Origin: Anticarsia gemmatalis
Taxonomy: Eukaryota > Arthropoda > Insecta > Lepidoptera > Erebidae
Length of the DNA stretch: 64,000 bases
Assembly (NCBI RefSeq): GCF_050436995.1
Contig: NC_134753.1
Location: 10,106,001 to 10,170,000 of the forward strand
Reading direction: 5' to 3'
The notes under the pieces were generated by a model that did no database searches, had not been told where the DNA came from, and saw only the letters and a list, made by a program, of their open reading frames with translations. Within the stretch, counting starts at the first letter, position 1, and each line of letters starts with the position of its first letter. Position numbers and translations under genes: made by a program. Of the stretch, positions 25,501-29,990 are shown one piece after another.

Positions 25501-28500
25501 ATTGTTTCTATGTAAAGTGAGAATGGCAAATCTAGAACTAGGTACTACTTAGAATTTACATACAATATAACATTAAACGATATCAAATAGCAGCTGAAAT
25601 TATGTCGTAATTTTTTAGTTTCTTATGTTATAGCTATCCTGAATTATTCATATTAATGAAAATGCTGTCCAATAATTAGGTATTTACGTATTAGAACGAT
25701 TTATTTTAGGAATATAATATATTATAGAATATAATATAGGAATTTGCATTCATTGCGAACTAATTGCTAGTCAAAAACGGTTTAAGCCTTTGACACGACA
25801 AAATGGTTTAGCCCGGTTATTCGTAGCGTTGCGAATAAAATGTCAATCTTGCTTTCGAATTCACCACTCATAAACCAAGCAAAAAATTCTAAACGAATGC
25901 CGAATGGATTTAGTTCGGGATTGTTCGTGCTTAGTTTGCAGTTGATATTGACAACGACATTAATAGGTGCACTACATGAAAGTGGTACTACATTTAGGTA
26001 TAACTCAAAATTTACATATAAGTTGCTTTTTTATTGTCTTTACAAAATAATTATTTATGCAAAAATAAATTTTCATTGAAACCCTGCATGCTTAAAAGTT
26101 CTTTAACACATTTTTTGAGGGCATACAAAGTCTGGACTAGAGGCTTAAGGCTTGCGGGGTCATGACTGTGTGTATTATTAAATATAAGTAATTATTGCTT
26201 GTTTTAACTGTTAAGAAAAATATCATGACACAGCCTTGCAAGACTAAAAGTTTTAAAATCATTCTTGAAAAAAATGTAAACTTCCCCAAAACGATTCCCT
26301 ATTTTACCAGAGCTTGGTGGACGCAAGGCCTTCCCTAAACCCGGGAAAAATACCCTTAAACCTTACACTCAGTGAGTTAAATGTATAAAAATCACTTGAA
26401 AACCACCCGAACAGTGACATAAATAACACATCTCCAAAGTCAATATTTTAGCGTTCTGCGAAAAAATCCATTGGCTACTCTCCAGGTCCAGACATTTCGA
26501 GAAATATCTACTTTAACAAACTTGTGTGAAATATGAGACGTTTTTCCAAAGAAACAAAGCTTTTTTATAACTTTCTCATTAATATGAATGGTATTTTATG
26601 AGTTATTCCTAGTATTCTTCAGTAAATGTTAAACGATGAATGGAATGATTTCCCAGTGGGTTTCTAGAAGGAAATGCCTTATTTGATTACGTTTTATAAT
26701 TTTATATCGTCACTCATATTTTACTTCTTGGTCAGAGAATTGCTACAATTTTATTCCAAGAGAACAACCGTGATTACTGTCTTTTCTTCAAGCTATGGTT
26801 ATCTTCAAAATATTTTAAAGCTAAAATAATATTATTTTTGACCAAAGTCACTAAACTCGTTTAAGCAAGTTAAAGAGTTTGTTTTATCAAATCAAAGAGG
26901 CATTCAGATTGTTACTTGTCTCTGCTTGCAACCTTATTCAGCGACATGAAACTCGGGATATAAAGCATTAAAATATATAGGTGCAATATAAATATAACAA
27001 GGTTAAGTTATATTTTAACTATGTTTGTATCAGATTACATTTAAACTCGATAACATTTTTACGCATAACGTCAAAAACATTCAAGCGCTCACTTCATCAT
27101 TATGACTTCCACTTAATATTATGCATGACTCATATTTTTATTGCATGACAACTCAAGTGAATTAAGTTTTCTAAGTCAGAAATATGATTCACGGTCTTGA
27201 ATTTAAATAACTAGAGACCGCCCGCGACTTCGTCCGCGTGGAAACCCTTCCCGTGTAAATTAGATTCCCTTCGGGAACTCCAGGATAAAAAGTAACCTAT
27301 GCATTATTCTGGGTCTTCAGCTACCTACATACCAAATTTCATTGTAGTCGGTTCAGCAATATTTGCGTGACAGAGTACAAACATCCATACATACTCACAA
27401 ACTTTCGCATTCATAATATTAGTAAGTAGGTTGTCTCAGATTTGTACAAATTGTACTACGATTACACATCAAACAACTTAAAAATAAATTACCCCAAACT
27501 TTTCTGAGCCCCAAGTCCAAAATTAAAAAGTCATTTCCTAGAAAACGGGTACAAAATTAATCTTCTCTCTTTAAATATTTGGTTTACATAACTCAAACAT
27601 TTTTTATTAGCCATTTCAGAGATACTTTAGCGTGTTGTGCGGGAAAGTGGACGTTTGGACTTGGTTTGATTACCGGTAGAGACAATCGTGACTTGTTTAC
27701 TCGTAAACTCCAATGGAAGGTTAAAGGTTTAGGTTCAATCGAAAGTGCTAGTGTTCCATAAGTTTCATGTTTAATCAAAACTAAATAATCCTTTTTGATT
27801 GCAAAAAGTTTTATATTAAAGAATTGTATCTACTAAACAGTTCAAGAGTTAGCAAATCGCTTGGTCGACACTTCCCGTGACCAGAATCCTGGAATTTATT
27901 TGGCACAATGAATAAGCGGAACGTTCCCGGTAGAAAGCAATGCAGAGGAGTACTTCGACGCATAGGGCACTCTCCCTTTCTTTTCTTTTATTTTAGATTT
28001 TGTATACATATATTACATAATATAATTTAGTTTAAATTGTAACTTATAAACAGTTTCCAATAGTCGAAAGTGATTTCGAACAATATGTTAATGAGTAATT
28101 ATTGCTTGAATTACTCATGAACTTATCCAACTCATAAGTTTATTATATTATCTGTTAAGTATTTACATCCAGGCAAAATTACACACTAATAAATATGACA
28201 TTCACCAGTAAAAAAAAAATTATAAAGTTTCGATGCCTACATTATTGTTTTCATATCAACGTTTTATAACAAACAATTTAATCTTTCAAAATGCGCTAAC
28301 GAGTATAACAAATCTCGCTGCAGTAATCGCGTCTACGGTTAATAACACAATAAACGTAAAAAAGATATAAATAATTTAAACTGGAATCTAATTAATTTCG
28401 GCAATGGCTCCGTAAACAGAGGCTTGGCAGAGCAAACGAGCGTTTCTTTCCGAAATTCAAATGTCTCCGTGTTGTACTTAATTATGGACGCCCCTTAATT

Positions 28501-29815
28501 AATTAAATAAGCGAAGCCAAGAGTCGCTTGTTCGAATACGATGCGGTTTGTTACTTTTTATATTGTTCTTTTTATAATAGTTCAATGAACGACTGCTAGC
28601 AGTTCATTATGTACGTTTTACTCTACTGTGAGATAAAGAGTTTGAATTACTTTGCCATTGAAAGTGAATACCTTTTGCCAAACAGTAACAGTTCAGTTTT
28701 AACATAGAACTGTATAATGCAAATTGAAGGTGTCTTATGTAAGACTTCTTTACTGTGTCTTAAACTAAATTTAGGTCAGTGCAGTGCTAACATATTTTAT
28801 TGTTTTGTAGTCGCTTTATGATAATATTGTGTTCATAATTTCACAGTTCCGGCATTCAACACTAACAGTAAACGTGCACTTTCTTTATAAATAAATATTA
28901 ATCAAGTATGTTTCGTAAGGCTTTGTAAAAGTGAGTATAATTACAAACTATTTTGCTGCTTCTGGGTTTATTCTCTTAAAATTAAATTAACTTTATACTG
29001 ATACACTTTGTGTTTGCAAACGTATATTTATTGGTTATCATCTTGACATAAGAGTACGACATAGTCATTTCTTTTACGTACCAAGTTTTCTTCAAATAAA
29101 ATAAACATTTTAAATAACCATCGTGGTCATCATGTTCCAAATTATTTCTTACTGTTATCTCTTACATAACAAAAACATTATTGACTAACGTTAAAACGGT
29201 TTCAAATAACCCAAAAAACAAACCAAATCAATTGAAAGAGAATTTTATGATTATTTGAAACCTTTTTGTTTTTATCTCATTGTCTGTCGTAAAGATTGAT
29301 TGTAACAAAAACTTGAGTAATGGACCCTCAGGGTAAAGAGATTTTGTAGAATAGAACAAAACAAACAATAGGACTAGTTAATGAATCAAAATAATGAATT
29401 TTTGATAGTACAGAGCTCAGAGTCAAATTACATCGACATTAAAACGACTTTTAGTAAGTTAGTTTTGAGGTTATTTATATTGGAAGAAAGAGCAACACTT
29501 AGAATTGTCTAGAATACAAACAATGACACGTCATATGAAACATTATAATAAAAACAAACTTTAATCAATGTCGGGACCACCCGACATTGATTAAAGTTTT
29601 ACTTATGCTCTTCAGACAAACACAATAAAAAATCGAAGTTTAAACAATAGATAAGTAAAAGATGAACCCAAAATAATAAGTAGATAATTAAATCATAACC
29701 ATACTAAACCTCTAACACAAAATAAACAAAATTCACATCTTACTTGATTCCCATCTCAGATCACACACACACACGACTATTAACAAACACAGAATTCAAT
29801 GAAATACCTGGGCAT
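4200..29815 (-). CDS. Putative small secreted or membrane-anchored insect protein, four-exon model
   Basis: This is a spliced model on the minus strand: 29808-29815, 25195-25333, 10814-10941, 4200-4380. All three joins keep the reading frame (phases 2, 0, 2). The product has about 151 residues. Residues 4-17 are an uninterrupted Leu/Ile/Val stretch after Met-Pro-Arg, fitting a signal peptide or signal anchor. N47-Y48-T49 is an N-glycosylation sequon, R54-W-R-R57 is a basic cluster, and cysteines sit at 66, 72, 105, 113 and 150. The introns are about 4.5, 14.3 and 6.4 kb and are loaded with mobile elements. I do not recognise the family and give no function. Exons 2 and 3 are well supported; exon 1 is probable; exon 4 is tentative, and an extra exon or a different 3' end is possible. 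No AATAAA was seen just after the proposed stop. Confidence 0.5.
4381..5270. other. Intron 3 sequence, no supported feature
   Basis: The minus-strand ORFs at 4881-5151 have no recognisable motif. Bases 4556-4575 are a short minus-strand piece of the 'gtggtggac' SINE-like repeat. Confidence 0.45.
5275..5338 (-). mobile_element. Helitron 5' fragment
   Basis: The reverse complement contains 'atattataaatgcaaaa', then 'gtttgtttgtcacgc' and 'ggctaaaccgctgaa'. These are the opening blocks of the lepidopteran Helitron type seen complete at 27211-27430. The 3' half is missing. Confidence 0.5.
5339..5895. other. Unassigned DNA with a GC-richer block
   Basis: Bases 5700-5830 are noticeably less AT-rich and open in one plus-strand frame (5660-5941, non-ATG start) that runs into the neighbouring MITE. 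I recognise no domain. It may be a fragment of an old element. Confidence 0.35.
5898..6306. mobile_element. 409-bp TA-flanked MITE
   Basis: The ends are CTGTAAAAGC and GCTTTTACAG, each next to a TA (5896-5897 and 6307-6308). Inverted similarity continues inward for about 90 bp, including 'ggtaaaacctaagatttacc' and 'caatggtaaaagtc'. No transposase. The TA duplication fits Tc1/mariner-type mobilisation. The middle (6110-6200) carries GC-rich 'gcgagcgaagcgaagctccc' unlike the arms. Confidence 0.8.
6345..6475 (+). repeat. 'cctgcgccgaaacgtca' repeat, copy 1
   Basis: Shares 'aacctgcgccaaaacatcaa', 'tttcaaggtgtgtg', 'tattatataataatcatgcg' and 'gtttaaaagtta' in order with copies at 43796-43908 and 48825-48960. 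Same strand in all three. No ends or target duplications visible. Class unknown. Confidence 0.6.
6476..7290. other. AT-rich DNA, no supported feature
   Basis: No splice-framed ORF, repeat pair or inverted end was found. Confidence 0.5.
7294..7364 (+). repeat. SINE-like repeat fragment, diverged
   Basis: Retains 'gtctaacccctccctcgtt', 'aggaaaagactctt' and 'agtgggagagta' in the order of the better copies at 367-456 and 8384-8489. The 'cccgcacttggcc' head is lost. Confidence 0.5.
7643..7899 (+). mobile_element. CR1-type LINE, 5'-truncated 3' end
   Basis: By eye this matches, base for base over about 240 bp, the 3' untranslated end of the CR1 element at 36744-38940 (reverse strand, 36766-37001). 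It includes 'ttgttggcagctcctcgcat', 'gtggccgtgagtttctcg' and the tail of (GATTTT)n repeats. It contains no coding sequence. The break at 7643 is a typical 5' truncation of target-primed reverse transcription. Confidence 0.9.
8384..8489 (+). repeat. SINE-like repeat, best copy
   Basis: Contains 'cccaacccgcacttggccag', 'gtggtggactcaaggcc', 'gggaggagccc', 'ctgcagtgggacag' and 'aatgggtt', ending in a run of A. This is the most complete of the five copies in the window and ends like a retroposed unit. Confidence 0.75.
8786..9197. repeat. Tandem duplication, two 206-bp units
   Basis: 'gtcgatacgtcagtgt' at 8786 and 'gtcgatacgttagtgt' at 8992 begin two diverged units. Both continue with 'ctaaatagaaagt', 'acatcctgtagttaact', 'cgaaattcatttacc' and 'ttgtttaaat' at matching offsets. 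The units carry the 'actgattttgataatt' text common in Lepidoptera repeats. No ORF. Confidence 0.8.
9594..9715. mobile_element. 'accggctagct' MITE family, partial copy
   Basis: Starts with 'cgactactgacaaccggc' 'tagctgtcg', the terminal arm of the MITE complete at 14650-14827, and has the 'gtctagcgggcgcc' core. The right arm is degraded. No coding sequence. Confidence 0.5.
9735..9800 (+). repeat. tRNA-SINE head remnant
   Basis: 'gtgaatgcgactgctgatcg' followed by 'ttcgggtttgattcctgggc' resembles the D-arm to B-box part of a tRNA-derived SINE. The B box differs from GGTTCGANTCC at two positions. Not a functional tRNA. Confidence 0.4.
9850..10545. other. Intron 3 DNA, no supported feature
   Basis: Bases 10215-10290 ('gggcggcttgaacaactttg') look like a repeat I have met in Lepidoptera, but there is no second copy here to prove it. 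Confidence 0.4.
10549..10656. mobile_element. 'cagaaactggggg' MITE, degraded copy
   Basis: The right arm 'ataaactaccgttaaatg' + 'ctcagaaactggggg' is intact; the left arm 'cagtgcctcttagcggtag' + 'tttat' has lost part of its tip. It is the same family as 15505-15621. Confidence 0.7.
10814..10941 (-). CDS. Host gene, exon 3
   Basis: On the minus strand the exon is bounded by 'aactttccag' and a consensus donor GTAAGT. It has 128 bp: 42 codons in phase 0, then two bases. Encoded segments include K-P-A-V-R-W-R-R-I-L-L-Y-D-P, Q-C-A-R-Y-L-Y-C-E-L-G and G-F-I-Y-M-L. The two cysteines are six residues apart (66 and 72). The other two frames are less protein-like. The exon is clearly GC-richer than its surroundings, as host exons in this kind of genome usually are. 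Confidence 0.78.
10950..11630. other. No supported feature
   Basis: A minus-strand ORF at 11347-11598 contains P-K-S-L-T-F-H; a similar P-K-P-L-T-F-H stands in the minus-strand ORF at 27593-27778. The nucleotide similarity ('tggaaagtcaaagatttggg' versus 'tggaaggttaaaggtttagg') suggests a shared unknown repeat, not a gene. Confidence 0.4.
11633..11865 (+). repeat. tRNA-headed SINE, diverged
   Basis: 'gctgatctcgagatctcggg' then 'ttgggttcccaggtcaggcg' looks like an anticodon-to-B-box tRNA segment. It is followed by an AT-rich body and a tail of (AAAT)n at 11838-11865. The order (tRNA-like head, body, simple-repeat tail) fits a SINE. The B box is mutated. Confidence 0.5.
11936..12405. mobile_element. 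470-bp element with ~190-bp inverted arms
   Basis: The arms begin GATCCCATCAAAAACATTCT and end with its reverse complement. They stay nearly identical for about 190 bp each: blocks such as 'ctcaagtctcgccgtaaaaa', 'gagatctatataatacc' and 'acgtatgttattatcatgcc' occur on both sides. A spacer of about 80 bp separates the arms. No ORF. The structure is that of a foldback or long-TIR non-autonomous DNA transposon. I saw no certain target duplication, so the superfamily is open. Confidence 0.9.
12430..13085 (+). repeat. AT-rich repeat unit with GTGAGTCA tract
   Basis: Contains the minisatellite listed at 12802-12840, then 'actgaaattttaaatatacc' and a GC-rich close 'gggggcacttccgtgccccc' (a 20-bp palindrome at 13057-13076). 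This combination is a recurrent lepidopteran non-coding repeat in my experience, possibly a Helitron derivative. There is no second copy in the window to test. Confidence 0.4.
12802..12840. repeat. (GTGAGTCA)n minisatellite
   Basis: Four and a half copies of the 8-base unit GTGAGTCA, with one unit changed to GTGAATCA. Confidence 0.9.
13086..13258 (-). repeat. tRNA-derived SINE
   Basis: On the minus strand, an A-box-like 'ggcgcagtggtttaagcgg' is followed 48 bp later by a perfect B box 'gggttcgaatcccacc'. The tail 'tgatgagcacgagtatttgt' and 'tatataagtatgta' repeats follow. The head folds roughly as a tRNA, but the body and flanks show a SINE and not a gene. It would be transcribed by RNA polymerase III if active. 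Confidence 0.75.
13309..13367. repeat. Perfect 20-bp inverted repeat
   Basis: TAATGGTTTTGTAATATAAA at 13309-13328 and its exact reverse complement at 13348-13367, separated by a 19-base loop. No recognised element around it. Confidence 0.9.
13370..14645. other. Mostly unassigned DNA
   Basis: Bases 13830-14035 are less AT-rich. Read on the minus strand they give a frame with G-A-A-A-M-P-V-I-G-H and W-G-T-S-A-I-V-P-Q-L, possibly an old retroelement fragment. Bases 13685-13735 resemble the left arm of the MITE at 44212-44400. Neither is firm. Confidence 0.3.
14650..14827. mobile_element. 'accggctagct' MITE, full copy
   Basis: The left arm CCTCGATTCTGTACCACTAT, then 'cgactaccgacaaccggc', is matched by 'cggttgtcggcagtcgatag' and 'aagaatcgagg' at the right. 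A TA precedes the left end and CA (mutated TA) follows the right. The core carries 'cacccgtcagaggcgctgat'. Tc1/mariner-like MITE; no transposase. Confidence 0.8.
15380..15430. repeat. Short repeat shared with 16130-16170
   Basis: 'gtacagattgacgcaaagaa' and 'aatatgccggtggc' match 'gtacagattgtcgcaaataa' and 'aatatgccgggggc' at 16134-16168. The second copy lies inside a MITE, so this may be another remnant of that family. Confidence 0.45.
15505..15621. mobile_element. 'acccccagtttctgag' MITE, full copy
   Basis: 117 bp with inverted ends ACCCCCAGTTTCTGAG and CTCAGAAACTGGGGGT. The arms continue through 'ggtagtttatcta' for about 40 bp with a few mismatches. No ORF. The target duplication is unclear: the flanks read 'cat' and 'tag'. 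Confidence 0.85.
16130..16281. mobile_element. 'accggctagct' MITE, right half intact
   Basis: The right arm 'ggctagccggttgtcggtcg' 'tcgatggtggtagagaatcg' ends beside a TA at 16282-16283. The left arm is heavily changed. The ORFs on both strands here are artefacts of the element. Confidence 0.65.
16554..16835 (+). mobile_element. Non-autonomous Helitron, copy A
   Basis: Starts at a decayed TC ('actatactaatattataaag'). It has a (TTTG)n tract at 16583-16628, the shared blocks 'tactggtccgatttgaaaaa' and 'aggctataggctatatatca', and the 3' close 'gtgacgcaagcgaagttgcg' 'cgggtcagctag' followed by T. CGCAA/TTGCG forms a small hairpin just before the CTAG end, as Helitrons require. No Rep/helicase. 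Two more copies: 36644-39104 (split) and 46734-47242. Confidence 0.85.
16840..17640. other. No supported feature
   Basis: AT-rich. Bases 16990-17200 resemble the body of a Helitron-type repeat ('tgtctgttatgctctcacaa') but both ends are missing. Confidence 0.35.
17641..17797 (+). mobile_element. LINE 3' end with (TTTGAC)n tail
   Basis: 'aagccgtgagtttcttgccg', 'tttcttctcacg' and 'ggtggtagataaaaa' lead to 'tgaaataaagaat' and a TTTGAC-type tail. The layout parallels the CR1 3' end at 7643-7899 but is a different family. It abuts, tail to tail, the minus-strand LINE that follows. Confidence 0.75.
18113..18157. repeat. (AT)n microsatellite
   Basis: About 22 AT dinucleotides in the 3' untranslated part of the outer LINE. 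Confidence 0.95.
18218..19417 (-). CDS. Reverse transcriptase, C-terminal two thirds, outer LINE
   Basis: The frame resumes at the insertion scar with L-N-N-N-L-L-N-P-L-Q-S-G-F-R-P-G-H and stays open to 18218, about 400 codons. Counting from the Val/Met codon at 19345: D-F-S-N-A-F-N at 21-27 (first catalytic Asp), G-V-P-Q-G-G at 77-82 and Y-A-D-D at 107-110, followed by the thumb and C-terminal domain of non-LTR retrotransposons. All three catalytic aspartates are present. The host-like YADDLQLY reading fits the CR1/L2 group. It can no longer be translated with its own N-terminus because of the insertion upstream. Confidence 0.85.
   Translation of the reverse strand, partial: NNNLLNPLQSGFRPGHSTTSALLKVTGNIRAGMEDTKVTVVALVDFSNAFNTVSHDILLSILCHLNISSGALNWFSSYLKGRQQSVHIGDLSSNWRELDSGVPQGGILSPLLFSIFINLLTENLQGAYHLYADDLQLYAQGTVEGIASVVGMINSDLEHIKCWSRKFGLAVNPDKCQAIVVGSHRSISRLGHVSVPPVVFDGSIIELTPTVKDLGLYLDSTLSWTAQVSNVCKRVTGILRALYRLKNFLPSTTKAMLVQTLIFPLIDYFDVCYFDLNADLLNKLDRLLNNCIRFIFNLRKYDHISTYRSQLRWLPIRERRNLRALTTLFSFLTSSTPSAYLTPYFQYLCDNHNRNLRSSNNLLLLCPSHTSGFVNSSFPVQSVLLLTVLRLRAKFGISC
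19421..20755 (-). mobile_element. Inner LINE, 5'-truncated, inside outer LINE
   Basis: TTAA stands on both sides (19417-19420 and 20756-20759) and may be a short target duplication. The 3' end on the minus strand is (ATT)n, about seven units at 19421-19441, preceded by 'ggtcgaaataaatg'. Such trinucleotide tails are typical of I/Nimb-like and some RTE-like LINEs; I do not assign the clade. The element starts within the reverse-transcriptase domain, so about two thirds of a full element is lost. Confidence 0.85.
19481..19526. repeat. 46-base poly(A) run
   Basis: On the inner LINE's sense strand this is poly(T) located upstream of its (ATT)n tail. It is therefore not the retroposition tail. It is either an expanded homopolymer or an assembly artefact. 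Confidence 0.9.
19590..21050 (-). CDS. Chimeric reverse transcriptase ORF (outer N-part fused to inner RT)
   Basis: One 486-codon frame crosses the insertion scar. Residues 1 to about 98 belong to the outer LINE, with F-R-P-I-S-I-L-P at 72-79. Residues from about 99 belong to the inner LINE, with Y-R-P-I-S-L-A at 103-109, Q-F-G-F-R-P-G at 134-140, D-L-S-K-A-F-D at 170-176, G-V-R-Q-G-G at 226-231 and Y-A-D-D at 268-271. The RT motif containing R-P-I-S is thus present twice, 31 residues apart. The inner part looks undamaged to its stop. The fusion is an accident of insertion in frame; I do not propose a function. Confidence 0.85.
   Translation of the reverse strand: MIPSVLLSIKSNAVGADDVSRHMIVTVLDHLLPAISHIINFSLTSGSFPSLWRKAYIIPLPKIPNPSSPAHFRPISILPFLSKVLEACVHKQLTQFVLIQLNYRPISLATIVAKVLDSLLNTELDYCLKIHDNQFGFRPGLSTETAILCLKQTVKYYTSRKTPVYACFLDLSKAFDLVNYNILWEKFKDISMPSELKRMFKFWYLNQVNVVRWSGAYSEPYRLECGVRQGGLSSPKLFNLYVNALIEQLSGARVGCHIDGVPVNNLSYADDMVLLSASICGLSKMLSICERYALKHGLVYNVKKSEFRVFQVRNRDLSVIPAVKMNGSVLKRVEKFKYLGHWLTSDLKDDEDIERERRALSVRANMIARRFARCTVEVKVTLFRAYCTSFYTSSLWVDYTQRQYSALRVQYNNAFRMLVGLPRFCSASGMFADARVNCFYTTMRKRYSSLLSRVRISPNSILKAFAQRFDGCYLNHCCMIHMLPNR
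21022..21402 (-). pseudogene. Outer LINE ORF2 fragment upstream of the RT
   Basis: The frame begins A-P-W-M-T-E-G-V-R and continues through a basic stretch (R-R-R-D-R-A-F-A-K-F-R-R), the linker that lies between endonuclease and RT in CR1/Jockey-type LINEs. It ends at 21022 by frameshift; the true continuation is the frame that opens at 21050. Upstream of 21402 the frame shifts again and fades by about 21490. Confidence 0.7.
21491..23950. other. Intron 2 DNA, little supported
   Basis: Only a weak MITE-like piece at about 23100-23205 ('cgataatcaatagcggtaga' 'gaa'), similar to the right arm of the 'accggctagct' family. Otherwise AT-rich DNA with no coding signal. Confidence 0.4.
23953..23965. 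promoter_or_regulatory. IR1 nuclear-receptor-like site
   Basis: AGGTCA-A-TGACCG, one base from the ecdysone-response consensus. It lies 46 bp from the direct-repeat array below and about 1.2 kb downstream of exon 2 in the proposed gene. Confidence 0.35.
24011..24037 (-). promoter_or_regulatory. Four tandem DR1 half-sites
   Basis: On the minus strand AGGTCA, AGGTCA, AGCTCA, AGGTCA follow each other with exactly one A between them (7-bp period). DR1 is bound by HNF4- and RXR/USP-type receptors. It could also be a simple repeat of unit AGGTCAA. No binding evidence. Confidence 0.4.
24680..24757. repeat. Perfect 36-bp inverted repeat inside the hAT
   Basis: The arms at 24680-24715 and 24722-24757 are exact reverse complements around a 6-base loop. 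They start AAAGGCTTTTATTTTCTTTC. The stem is too AT-rich for a known structure. Confidence 0.95.
24854..24994 (-). pseudogene. hAT transposase C-terminal remnant
   Basis: A 46-codon frame ending in TGA contains L-S-E-R-A-F-S-A-A-G-Y-I-A-I-D-L-R-C-R-L, then T-L-C-I-L-R-G-Y-F. This matches the S-E-R-x-F-S-x-A-G ... R-x-R-L core of the hATC dimerisation domain. Everything upstream (zinc finger, catalytic domain) is deleted and replaced by terminal-repeat sequence. Confidence 0.8.
25195..25333 (-). CDS. Host gene, exon 2
   Basis: On the minus strand, acceptor 'tttttctattccag' and donor GTAAGT bound 139 bp: one base, then 46 codons. The product is L-I-I-L-L-A-L-L-V-G-V-L-Y-S, a hydrophobic segment, then V-K-D-Y-Q-A-L-T-A-A-S-K, R-M-L-F-K-R-D and S-H-N-Y-T. 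The hydrophobic start followed by a charged, helical stretch fits a signal peptide and mature N-terminus. The leading G completes an Arg codon with exon 1, and the exon ends in phase 0, matching exon 3. Confidence 0.75.
25340..27205. other. Intron 1 DNA, little supported
   Basis: A SINE-like fragment at 26305-26385 ('gcttggtggacgcaaggcc', 'gagttaaatg'). The plus-strand ORF at 25840-26079 has no recognisable protein character. Otherwise AT-rich. Confidence 0.45.
27211..27430 (-). mobile_element. Helitron of the GCGAAAGTTTGT type
   Basis: On the minus strand: 'cttactaatattatgaatgc', 'gaaagtttgtgag', 'caatgaaatttggtatgtag', 'aggttactttttatcctgga', 'gcggacgaagtcgcgggcgg', and CTAG at 27211-27214 followed by T. 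The CGGACGAAGTCGCG hairpin lies just before the end. The 5' TC is changed. This is a different sub-family from 16554-16835. Confidence 0.8.
27440..28375. other. No supported feature
   Basis: Overlapping ORFs at 27579-27778 on both strands belong to an unknown repeat shared with 11500-11580. A 10-bp hairpin 'atgagtaatt ... aattactcat' lies near 28090-28120. Confidence 0.4.
28380..28560. promoter_or_regulatory. Candidate conserved non-coding block
   Basis: A non-repetitive, GC-richer stretch with several homeodomain-type words (TTAATTAATTAA at 28495-28506, 'ctaattaattt' near 28388). It lacks open frames and known repeat blocks. The call is inference from texture only. Confidence 0.25.
29556..29599. 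repeat. Perfect 20-bp hairpin
   Basis: AAACTTTAATCAATGTCGGG, loop ACCA, then the exact reverse complement. It lies in the 5' part of intron 1, 209 bp from exon 1. Confidence 0.9.
29808..29815 (-). CDS. Host gene, exon 1 (start codon)
   Basis: ATGCCCAG followed by donor GTATTT on the minus strand. It gives Met-Pro and the first two bases of an Arg codon, exactly the phase exon 2 needs. The ATG context is 'gggaaggaATG'. Three upstream ATGs in other frames (near 29838, 29851 and 29884) would give short uORFs. The donor is weaker than those of exons 2 and 3, so another first exon is possible. Confidence 0.5.
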
Positions 29816-29990
29816 TCCTTCCCGCGCTGATTAAATTCGAAAATGCCATTTCTCCGCATTGCCACGGTGCTTACCGAGGCATGGTTATACTACCATGTGT
29901 GGTAGGTACGATTGCAGTTTGCAGCGCAGTGAGAGTTAGGCCCTCCTAAATCGGTACGTGCTATGTAAGCAGTTTGCGAGGAAAGTGGTC
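29816..29990 (-). promoter_or_regulatory. Probable 5' UTR and promoter area of the host gene
   Basis: This GC-richer stretch just upstream of the start codon has no repeat signature. 'aactctcactgcgctgc' on the minus strand could hold an initiator, but I see no convincing TATA box. Confidence 0.3.
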
